A stretch of 28,680 nucleotides of DNA, from the IMG/VR virus record IMGVR_UViG_3300030060_003925, positions 1 to 28,680 of that record. The stretch is one strand, 5' to 3'. The notes beneath the pieces were generated by a model, which saw only the letters and a program-made list of their open reading frames with translations, ran no database searches and had not been told where the DNA came from. How positions within the stretch are numbered: position 1 is the stretch's first letter; each line of letters begins with the position of its first letter. Below, piece after piece: positions 15,082 to 22,087 of the stretch. Both the position numbers and the translations under genes were made by a program. The DNA is from a virus.

Positions 15082-16029
15082 ATGACAAATAAATTTGATG
15101 AATATCTGTGGGTTGAGAAGTATCGTCCACGGAAAGTGAGTGATTGTATATTGTCCGAGAGTCTTCGGGAAACCTTTCAGCAAATGGTTGACGCCGAGGA
15201 GATGCAAAACCTACTACTGTCTGGTGGTGCGGGTTGTGGAAAGACAACGATTGCAAAGGCTATGTGTGAAGAACTTGGATGTGATTACATGGTGATCAAC
15301 TGTTCGGAGGATGGAAACATTGACACTCTGAGAACCAAGATTCGCAACTTTGCAAGCAGCGTGTCTATGTCCGGCGGTAAGAAAGTAGTAATCTTAGATG
15401 AGTTTGATTACAGTAATGCACAGAGTATGCAACCAGCACTTCGTGGTTTCATAGAAGAGTTCAGTAAGAATTGTAGATTTATTCTTACATGTAATTACAA
15501 GAATCGAATCATTGAACCGATTCATTCTAGATGCACATGTGTAGAATTTACTATCCCCGCACAAGAGAAACCTAACATCGCTAAGGGTTTCATGGACAGG
15601 GTTAAGTTTATACTCGATAGTGAAGGAGTTTCTTATGATGAGAAGGTTCTTGTCCAACTCATAATGAAGCACTTTCCGGACTTCAGAAGAACTATCAACG
15701 AACTACAAAGGTATTCCGTAGCAGGAAGTATTGATGTTGGTGTTCTTACCAACATAGGGGAGATTCATATATCGGATCTTATGAAGAGCATGAAAGATAA
15801 AGATTTTTCTGCTGTTCGTAAGTGGGTTGTGGATAATCTAGACAATTCACAAGTAGAATTGTTTCGCAGTATATACACTGGGTGCTATGAATATATGCAA
15901 CCATCTTCTGTACCCCAAGCAATTTTAATTATCGCAGAGTACCAGTATAAGTCAGCCTTTGTTGCAGATCAAGAAGTGAATCTTGCAGCGTGTTGTATTC
16001 AGTTAATGATGGAGTGTTCTTTCAAATGA
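15082..16029 (+). CDS. 44: gp44 clamp loader, large (ATPase) subunit
   Basis: gp44 is the AAA+ ATPase that, four copies with one gp62, opens and loads the gp45 clamp. The 315-aa protein has the family start LWVEKYRPRKVSD (9-21), Walker A SGGAGCGKTT (47-56), Walker B LDEFD with D106 and E107, and the SRC arginine-finger motif near 148 (PIHSRCTCVEF). Length matches T4 gp44 (319 aa). GAGG (15073-15076) serves as ribosome binding site. Its stop overlaps the start of a GroES-like gene, so the loader subunits are no longer adjacent as they are in T4. Confidence 0.96.
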   Translation: MTNKFDEYLWVEKYRPRKVSDCILSESLRETFQQMVDAEEMQNLLLSGGAGCGKTTIAKAMCEELGCDYMVINCSEDGNIDTLRTKIRNFASSVSMSGGKKVVILDEFDYSNAQSMQPALRGFIEEFSKNCRFILTCNYKNRIIEPIHSRCTCVEFTIPAQEKPNIAKGFMDRVKFILDSEGVSYDEKVLVQLIMKHFPDFRRTINELQRYSVAGSIDVGVLTNIGEIHISDLMKSMKDKDFSAVRKWVVDNLDNSQVELFRSIYTGCYEYMQPSSVPQAILIIAEYQYKSAFVADQEVNLAACCIQLMMECSFK

Positions 16030-16322
16030 GTAAGTTTTATCCAATCAGAGGCAAAGTTGCCGTACGAAGATCTGTTCAATCTGAATCAACCTCAGCCGGA
16101 GTGATCTATACCCCAAAAGAAAATGTTCACTATGCAAAGGGACAGGTGGTTTCTGTTGGACATCCCATACCACTATCCAATGGAACGATGGTTACACCAG
16201 AATACTATGATGGAGATTGGGTTATCTATAAACGAGAAGGTGTAGAACATACGATGGGTTTTGATATCATGGATCATGATGGTGTCGTTGCAATCATAGA
16301 AGAGGACACAGAGGTATCATGA
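16026..16322 (+). CDS. GroES-like co-chaperonin
   Basis: The 98-aa product starts at an ATG overlapping the gp44 stop, with GGAG about ten bases upstream. It fits the GroES fold: YPIRGKVAVRR (5-15) matches the first strands. SESTSAGVIYTPK (19-31) matches the mobile loop that docks on GroEL, with GVI at the place of the hydrophobic GIV/GGI tripeptide. AKGQVVSVG (37-45) matches the following strand, DGDWVIYKREGVE (62-74) the next, and DHDGVVAIIEE (83-93) the last. T4 uses gp31 for the same role, folding gp23 with host GroEL; this protein looks closer to bacterial GroES than to T4 gp31. It probably redirects host GroEL to phage capsid protein. It sits between gp44 and gp62, where T4 has no gene. 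Confidence 0.82.
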   Translation: MSKFYPIRGKVAVRRSVQSESTSAGVIYTPKENVHYAKGQVVSVGHPIPLSNGTMVTPEYYDGDWVIYKREGVEHTMGFDIMDHDGVVAIIEEDTEVS

Positions 16323-16699
16323 AACTAACTGACTTCCTAAAAGCCATTAATTACACTAAAAAACCTCTTCTTGACGGAGAAGCACTGGAGAAGGACTATG
16401 CACCATTTGTAGTAAATCGGTGCTTATCTTATTTTCCAGACACACTTTTCCATGCTAACACTATGAATCACATGTGTTCTATGGATAAGAAGATGCATTT
16501 TGATTATCTAAGAGGTGCAGTCAGAAAAAGAAATCGATTTAGTCCTTGGGTGAAGAAGGAAAAGCAACCAGAAATTGATGCTATCAAAATCATTTTCGGA
16601 TTTTCAAACTCAAAAGCAAAAGAAGCACTTAGAGTTCTAAGTCAAGAAGATATTGACAGTATCGTAGATGCAGCGGAAAAACTCGAAAACCCTAAATAA
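16319..16699 (+). CDS. 62: gp62 clamp loader, small subunit
   Basis: gp62 is the non-ATPase subunit of the clamp loader. The 126-aa product agrees with the short gp62 of marine T4-like phages (T4 gp62 is longer, 187 aa). It has a start with LKAINYTKKPL, then APFVVNRCLSYFPDTLFHANTMN, KKMHFDYLRGAVRKRNRFSPW and a C-terminal helix EALRVLSQEDIDSI. It overlaps the preceding co-chaperonin gene by four bases (ATGA), so loader assembly is probably still translationally coupled through that gene. Confidence 0.92.
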   Translation: MKLTDFLKAINYTKKPLLDGEALEKDYAPFVVNRCLSYFPDTLFHANTMNHMCSMDKKMHFDYLRGAVRKRNRFSPWVKKEKQPEIDAIKIIFGFSNSKAKEALRVLSQEDIDSIVDAAEKLENPK

Positions 16700-16753
16700 G
16701 TATACAGGACTGTATTATGAAAGCGAACTCATGCTTTTACGATGGAGAAAAAA

Positions 16754-17167
16754 ATGTCAAACGAAGAATACGAGGAGGATATCTTCAATGGACTCGGTGT
16801 AGAAATAGAACTCAAAGAGAGAGATGACTTTCTTAAAGTCAAAGAAACACTGACACGCATTGGAGTGTCCTCAAGAAAAGAAAATAAATTATACCAGTCA
16901 TGCCATATCCTGCATAAACGAGGAAGGTATGCTATACTACACTTTAAAGAATTATTCGCTCTTGATGGTCTTGAATCTAACATATCAGACAATGATGTTG
17001 CAAGAAGAAACACCATAGCAAAACTATTAGAAGACTGGGGGTTACTTGAAATTCTTGATGAAATGGAAGAGGAACCAACTGTCAATGTCAAGCAGTTAAA
17101 AATTCTACCATTCTCAGAGAAAAAAGACTGGGAGTTGATTCCTAAATATCATATAGGCAAAAAGTGA
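16754..17167 (+). CDS. regA: RegA translational repressor
   Basis: RegA binds the translation initiation region of many early phage mRNAs, its own and those of 44 and 45 in T4, and blocks ribosome entry. The match to T4 RegA is strong: DFLKVKETLTRIG (25-37), LYQSCHIL..RG.Y.I.HFKE (46-66), DGLESNISDNDVARR (71-85), IAKLLEDWGLLEI (88-100) and WELIPKYHIGK at the end. I start at ATG 16754, six bases after GGAG (16744-16747). The ATG at 16742 has no ribosome binding site. The protein is 137 aa, with about 15 acidic residues (EEYEEDIF) added before the point where T4 RegA (122 aa) begins. It closes the replication block; the glycan locus starts 16 bases later. Confidence 0.96.
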   Translation: MSNEEYEEDIFNGLGVEIELKERDDFLKVKETLTRIGVSSRKENKLYQSCHILHKRGRYAILHFKELFALDGLESNISDNDVARRNTIAKLLEDWGLLEILDEMEEEPTVNVKQLKILPFSEKKDWELIPKYHIGKK

Positions 17168-17182
17168 ATTGGAGATTATATA

Positions 17183-17902
17183 ATGAAACCGATAGTGATT
17201 AGTTTTTATAGTGATATTGAGGGTAAGGATTATTACTCTCGCAATGCAAAACGTCTAATGAAAGAGTTAGATGATCTCGATATTGAGTATGATATTCAAG
17301 AAAAAGAATCATTGGGTGATTACAGATCAAACTGTCTTAGTAAACCAAAATATATTTTGGATAAAATGAAAGAACTTAACCGTCCAGTTATATGGTTGGA
17401 TATTGATAGCAGAGTTCATAGAAAATTAAAGGCTTTTGATTCACTTCAATCCGGAGTTGACGTAGTGTTTTCTTCGTCCACAAAGGAGCAATTGGACGAG
17501 GTATCACAGACAGAACAGGCTGCTTTTATATCAGATGAATTCAAACTCAAGATGCTCATAAATGGAATGAAAGCATCTCCTTTATACTTTGGAAACACTC
17601 AACGATCAATTGACTTTCTTAACTCTTGGTGTAATGAGACTGAGAGTATGAACTTCAGACAAGATCCTAGATTTGATCATGAACCTCTTTTTCCTCTCTT
17701 CATGCAGTGGTTAAAATTAGAAGGAATTCGAATACAGTGCGTGGGTACTGACTACTGCACATGGCCCCGAAACACCACAACAAAAACTGTCATCACTATG
17801 GGACTTGCTGATTCTGAAACAAAGAAAGAAAAATTGCGTGAGATGGGACTTCAAGAAGAACACATAGAATGGCAATCTGGTGGAGATAAAGAACATGTCT
17901 AG
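17183..17902 (+). CDS. Putative DxD glycosyltransferase (nucleotide-sugar transferase fold)
   Basis: The 239-aa protein looks like a small GT-A glycosyltransferase. VIWLDIDSRVHR (69-80) holds a DxD metal site (D73, D75) of the kind seen in the nucleotide-diphospho-sugar transferase family PF03407. A later SPLYFGNTQRSIDFLNSW segment is the G.....A..F...W pattern of the same family. DPRFDHEPLF and CTWPRN follow, typical of the acceptor end. There is no signal peptide or membrane segment, so it would act in the cytoplasm. GGAG (17171-17174) lies eight bases before the ATG. It is the first gene of the glycan locus after regA. Sugar and acceptor are unknown. Confidence 0.75.
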   Translation: MKPIVISFYSDIEGKDYYSRNAKRLMKELDDLDIEYDIQEKESLGDYRSNCLSKPKYILDKMKELNRPVIWLDIDSRVHRKLKAFDSLQSGVDVVFSSSTKEQLDEVSQTEQAAFISDEFKLKMLINGMKASPLYFGNTQRSIDFLNSWCNETESMNFRQDPRFDHEPLFPLFMQWLKLEGIRIQCVGTDYCTWPRNTTTKTVITMGLADSETKKEKLREMGLQEEHIEWQSGGDKEHV

Positions 17903-18752
17903 TAAAGTTCTGGGAATGGGATTTCCTTTTCATCCCGATCACTCTTCTTGTTCTCTAAGAAAACCTAAAAACTTCAAGTGGACTTCTGACAAAACAGAGG
18001 AAGCAGCATTCGAGGTTTGGTTTGATAATTACATCCCAATGGGTATAGATCACCCCAAAGAAAACAAAGTAAAGGTTGGTTGGATATGTGAATCAAATTT
18101 CATCGTCCCTGAAGTAGTTTCATACGTTGAAAAAAAGATGGACTATGTTCTTTCAGCCTATGATTATATTTTTACTTGTGATAGAAGACTAAGAGAATTA
18201 TCAAACAGATTTATTTACTGTCCTCCGGGAAGTAACTTATCTTGGATATCAGAAGACAAGCAAAAAATTTACGATAAAACAAAGTTGTGTTCTATAATCG
18301 CATCAGCAAAAACTGCTACGCCTGGACATTTGTTGAGACATAAGGTAGCAGAAAAATATAAAGATAGGATAGATTTATATGGCGGTGTTTTGGGTTCAGA
18401 GAAGATCGGAACCGGGAATCTAACCACTACGTGGCACGATAAACAAGATGGACTTCACGATTACATGTTTTCGTTTGCGATAGAAAATGCATCATATGAA
18501 ACATACTTTACCGAAAAGATTATGGATTGTTTCACCACCGGAACGGTTCCAATTTATTGGGGTTCTCCAGACATAGGAGATCACTTCAATAAAGATGGTA
18601 TATTAATACTGGATGATAATTTTGATATAGATATATTGTCGAATGAATTATATAATAGTATGTTACCTGCTGTTGAAGAAAACTTTAAAATTGCTAGTAA
18701 CATGAAGATGGCTGATGATGTTCTATATGAATCCGTGGAGAGTTTAGCATGA
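17895..18752 (+). CDS. Fucosyltransferase-like protein (GT10 family)
   Basis: The C-terminal part of this 285-aa protein carries the GT10 alpha-fucosyltransferase signature: FSFAIENASYETYFTEK (192-208), then GTVPIYWGSPDIGDHF (216-231). This matches the F..a.ENs...dY.TEK......vPvyWG.P.i pattern that binds GDP-fucose. Its N-terminal half (VGWICESNFI, 61-70; YIFTCDRRL, 91-99) is consistent with the acceptor domain of the GT-B fold. I start at ATG 17895 (GGAG at 17882-17885); a GTG at 17880 lacks a ribosome binding site. It overlaps the previous gene by eight bases. GDP-fucose made by the nearby gmd and fcl is the likely donor. Acceptor unknown. Confidence 0.85.
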   Translation: MSSKVLGMGFPFHPDHSSCSLRKPKNFKWTSDKTEEAAFEVWFDNYIPMGIDHPKENKVKVGWICESNFIVPEVVSYVEKKMDYVLSAYDYIFTCDRRLRELSNRFIYCPPGSNLSWISEDKQKIYDKTKLCSIIASAKTATPGHLLRHKVAEKYKDRIDLYGGVLGSEKIGTGNLTTTWHDKQDGLHDYMFSFAIENASYETYFTEKIMDCFTTGTVPIYWGSPDIGDHFNKDGILILDDNFDIDILSNELYNSMLPAVEENFKIASNMKMADDVLYESVESLA

Positions 18753-20269
18753 AGGCGAACATAAAAAATGCTCACTACCTATTTCATAAAGATGGGATGG
18801 AGTTTACCGAACCTGTCGAAATTCATGTGAGTAGATTTGGTAATAATAATAAAAAGGGTGGACCTGTTCGCTTTGATAATCCTCATGCATTCAGGGTATA
18901 CATCAACGCAACGGAACCAGTCTCTTCTCAGAATAGGGAGGAGATATCGCATGTAATATCAAATGCAGATAACTATAATTTAATTCTCACAACAGATACA
19001 GAAATACTTAACTCGGTTTCTCATGCTGTATTTTTTCCATACGGAACTACTTGGTTAAATAAGGACAGAAGTAAGATTGATCATTCCGATGGACTGGGAG
19101 AGTATACAGAAGATCTAAATGATTTACATAAAAACAAAGAGTTTTCTGTTTCATTTCTAGGAACAAATCATAAACCAGGTCCAGATGGTTATAAGATGAG
19201 ACATGAACTTTGGGCGAAAGAACATGAAATCTCAGTCCCAAAGATTTTTTATAGCAGCACTCGACACCCCCTACCACTACCTCCAGGTCCACTCGGTGCA
19301 AGTAAACTTTTACCGGAAGATGATAAGAAACATCTTTTCAATTCGCAATTTAGTATTGCAATTGAAAGCACTTCTGTAGAGAATTATTTTTCCGAAAAAC
19401 TCATAGACTGTTTTATTACAAAAACGATTCCTGTCTATTGGGGATGTCCAAACATTGAGGAATTTTTTGATACAAGAGGAATGATCATAGTAAACTCTGT
19501 AGATGATATCATCAAGAAAGTTAACAAACTAACACCAACGTACTATGAAAAAAAGAAAAAGTATGTGGAAGAAAACTTTAAACTAGCACAGGAATATGCT
19601 AGATCTTTTACTGACAGAGTACAAGAGGTCATTATGAAAGAACTTCCAACGGTAGAGGAATCCGTGGAGGAGTCTCAAGATAATTTCTTACTGACTATAG
19701 GTATTGTTACCTTAAAGGAAAGAGAAGAAAAATTACTAAGACTTATCAATGCAATGAAACAACATACAACACCTGAAAATATGGAGTGTGTTGAATTATT
19801 GATAAATTCAGATGAAGGACAGAAAGCAGTAGGTCATAAAAGAAATGAAGTGCTACAAAAGGCTAGAGGCAAATTTGTATGTTTCGTAGACGACGATGAT
19901 CTAGTTTCTGATCACTACATAAATATGATCGTATCGCTGATTCGTGAAAATCCAAAACTAGATTGTATTGGTTTTATGGGTTTGTTTTACAATGATGGTA
20001 AACCACACATGAAGTTTAAACACGCGAATATGTACAGAGGAAACTATAAAGATTCTGAAGGTATTCAATATAGACCTGCAAATCATCTGAATCCTGTGAA
20101 GACAGATATTGCAAGACAAATTGGATTTCCGGAGAACAAAAATTTTGGAGAAGATTCTGATTATAGTGATCTTCTTCTGCGTTCTAATTTAATCCAAAAT
20201 GAAATGATAATAGACAATGAAGTGATGTATCATTATCTGTTTAGCAAAGCAGAATCAAAAACACATTGA
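18749..20269 (+). CDS. Fusion of GT10-like and GT2 glycosyltransferase domains
   Basis: This 506-aa protein combines two transferases. Residues 1 to about 300 resemble GT10 proteins, with FSIAIESTSVENYFSEK (from 201) and KTIPVYWGCPNIEEFF (about 223-238), like the preceding gene but only loosely similar elsewhere. Residues from about 313 (FLLTIGIVTLKEREEKLLRLI) form a GT2 GT-A domain with the DxD-type VDDDD (D381-D384), an NPVK segment and FGEDSDYSDLLLR, the catalytic ED motif, near the end. A short acidic linker (EESVEESQDN) joins the halves. No frameshift or stop separates them, so the fusion appears real. It overlaps the previous stop by four bases. The product could add two consecutive sugars to one glycan, one probably fucose. 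Confidence 0.85.
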   Translation: MKANIKNAHYLFHKDGMEFTEPVEIHVSRFGNNNKKGGPVRFDNPHAFRVYINATEPVSSQNREEISHVISNADNYNLILTTDTEILNSVSHAVFFPYGTTWLNKDRSKIDHSDGLGEYTEDLNDLHKNKEFSVSFLGTNHKPGPDGYKMRHELWAKEHEISVPKIFYSSTRHPLPLPPGPLGASKLLPEDDKKHLFNSQFSIAIESTSVENYFSEKLIDCFITKTIPVYWGCPNIEEFFDTRGMIIVNSVDDIIKKVNKLTPTYYEKKKKYVEENFKLAQEYARSFTDRVQEVIMKELPTVEESVEESQDNFLLTIGIVTLKEREEKLLRLINAMKQHTTPENMECVELLINSDEGQKAVGHKRNEVLQKARGKFVCFVDDDDLVSDHYINMIVSLIRENPKLDCIGFMGLFYNDGKPHMKFKHANMYRGNYKDSEGIQYRPANHLNPVKTDIARQIGFPENKNFGEDSDYSDLLLRSNLIQNEMIIDNEVMYHYLFSKAESKTH

Positions 20270-20288
20270 ACCGAAGGGTTAGTATATT

Positions 20289-21185
20289 ATGAGTGACATG
20301 AATGAGGTATACGAAAAAAGAGGACCTCTCAATTCGAAGATGATGACCGGTAAAAAGGTTATTTCGTTTTCTTTGTGGGGAGATAAACCCAACGATTGTA
20401 TAGGTGCAATAGACAACGCAAGAAAAGCGGCTCAGTATTTTCCCGGTTGGATATGTAGATACTACGTTTCCACAACAGTCCCTAGTCTCATAGTAGAGAC
20501 ATTGAAGAATGAAAAAAATACTGAAGTAATTATCATCAATCAAAAGGAAGATATTCTTTGCGATCTCTGGAAGTTGTTTGCTGTTGAGGATCAGTCAGTT
20601 GATGTTTGTATTTTTCGTAAGGTTTCTTCCCGATTAACTAGACGAGATTCTATCGCAGTCGAGGATTGGATGCGAAGCAGTCTCCGTGTCCACATAATAA
20701 GAGATCATCCATTTAATAATCCACATCCACTCCCACTTAACAGTTGGGGTGTTGTATGTAATGATTTTAGATGGTTAGGAAATGATGCTAGGGAATATAT
20801 TAAAAGGTTTATTCCAACCACACAGGACAGAATATTGTATTCTGATGAGAAAAAAGAAGTCGATGAAAGAACTATCATAAACTTCTTAAATAAGATATAC
20901 ATCAATTATATAACACAGACTTTTGTTCACGATTCTTTCCCCCACTTTAATCCGTGGTCTTGTAGGAATTTTGAGCAAGGAAAAATAAAAGAGTTCAGCA
21001 CAGGAATTCCAATAGAGAGAAACATCTACAAAGATCATAGCAACAAATGGGACGACTTCATTGGACAGGAATATGATCAGGAAAATAATCCCAATGTAGA
21101 ACTACGAGAGGCATTACGGGAATCTGAGGAAAAACTATCCGAACTGAACAAAGGAATATTACAAACTCAAGGGGAATGGATATAA
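20289..21185 (+). CDS. SLWGD-family paralogue 1, DxD motif lost
   Basis: First of three tandem paralogues. Shared features: VISFSLWGDKP (24-34), FPGWICRYYVSTTVP, DLWKLFAVEDQSVDVCIF, then R..R.SIAVEDW, HIIRDHPF and SWGV. The other two have RDTDSR where this one has RKVSSR, so the metal-binding Asp residues are gone, and it has NSWG instead of GGMWG. It ends with FSTGIPIERN and KWDDFIGQEYDQE like paralogue 2, plus an extra helical tail. It may be an inactive partner or a scaffold. GAAGGG ten bases before the ATG at 20289 is a weak ribosome binding site; about 20 residues of N-terminal extension precede the shared domain. Family name unknown to me; the fold is probably GT-A glycosyltransferase. 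Confidence 0.8.
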   Translation: MSDMNEVYEKRGPLNSKMMTGKKVISFSLWGDKPNDCIGAIDNARKAAQYFPGWICRYYVSTTVPSLIVETLKNEKNTEVIIINQKEDILCDLWKLFAVEDQSVDVCIFRKVSSRLTRRDSIAVEDWMRSSLRVHIIRDHPFNNPHPLPLNSWGVVCNDFRWLGNDAREYIKRFIPTTQDRILYSDEKKEVDERTIINFLNKIYINYITQTFVHDSFPHFNPWSCRNFEQGKIKEFSTGIPIERNIYKDHSNKWDDFIGQEYDQENNPNVELREALRESEEKLSELNKGILQTQGEWI

Positions 21186-22087
21186 TGAAAAATGTAATTA
21201 GTTATAGTTTATGGGGTGATAACCCAATGTATACTGTGGGTGCAGTTCGTAATGCAGAAATGAACCCACGAATTTTTGGATCAGACTGGATCTCTAGATT
21301 TTATATAGGCAGCGATGTTCCAAACTCGGTATGTGAAATGCTATTGTCTCTTCCACAGACAGAATGTATTCCTCTTCCAAACGAAAATCCAGATTGGAAC
21401 GGAATGTTCTGGAGGTTCTGGTCGATTAGCGATCCGGATGTAGATGTTGTCATTTTTAGAGATACCGATTCTCGTCCAAGCACCAGAGACTCCGCTGCTG
21501 TTAAAGAGTGGATGGACTCTGGAAAAACTATACACATCATGAGAGATCATCCGTATCACACAGAACCTATCATGGGTGGTATGTGGGGGTGTCGTACAAA
21601 GGTCGCTTTTGAGAAAATAAAACAAGAACTTCCATTCGCAGATACAATGCCTGAAATAACAAAAGCATGGTTACATAAAGCAATTCATGATATTCAACGG
21701 GGTACGTCTATGTTTCTAAAAAGATATGGAAGCATGGAAATGTTAGAAGGAAAAACTATAAAGGGAGTAGATCAACTCTTTTTAAGAATGGTAGTGTATA
21801 AGATCTTCCAAGATGATCGTCATATTAATGACGCCTTTCCAATGTACAATGCATTTTCTGGTGTTTTCGATGAACAAAGATACTTTGCTAATGAAGCAGG
21901 TACTGGTGTTAAGAAAGAAGCAACAACAGGATTTCCCAGCGAGAGGGGAACTTTCAATGAAACTCCTACTAAGTGGCATGATTTCATCGGACAACAATGG
22001 GACGAGTTTGATGTTCCAAACGAAGAGTACGCAGAGTTACTAAAACAAAGAGATGAGTGTGTTTACATGGACTGGGCGAAGAAATGA
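21185..22087 (+). CDS. SLWGD-family paralogue 2, putative DxD glycosyltransferase
   Basis: Second member of the tandem array, 300 aa from ATG 21185, which overlaps the previous stop by one base (TAATG) and has AGGGG nine bases upstream. A more distal ATG at 21176 is too close to that site, and starting at 21185 gives MKNVISYSLWGDN, matching paralogue 3. It shows WNGMFWRFWSISDPDVDVVIFRDTDSR with a DxD site, RDSAAVKEW, HIMRDHPYH and MGGMWGC. Its middle has an insertion of roughly 40 residues (ITKAWLHKAIHDIQRGTSM) relative to paralogue 3. The end (TGFPSERGTFNETPTKWHDFIGQQWDE) matches paralogue 1. Probably a cytosolic GT-A glycosyltransferase; sugar donor unknown. Confidence 0.82.
   Translation: MKNVISYSLWGDNPMYTVGAVRNAEMNPRIFGSDWISRFYIGSDVPNSVCEMLLSLPQTECIPLPNENPDWNGMFWRFWSISDPDVDVVIFRDTDSRPSTRDSAAVKEWMDSGKTIHIMRDHPYHTEPIMGGMWGCRTKVAFEKIKQELPFADTMPEITKAWLHKAIHDIQRGTSMFLKRYGSMEMLEGKTIKGVDQLFLRMVVYKIFQDDRHINDAFPMYNAFSGVFDEQRYFANEAGTGVKKEATTGFPSERGTFNETPTKWHDFIGQQWDEFDVPNEEYAELLKQRDECVYMDWAKK

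Noticed and set aside
16653-16718. TTGACA with later TATTAT before regA
   Set aside because: Spacing between the boxes is far too long for a sigma70 promoter.
16717-16825. Possible small open frame before regA starting MKANSCF
   Set aside because: No ribosome binding site; it runs out of frame into regA and ends without recognisable content.
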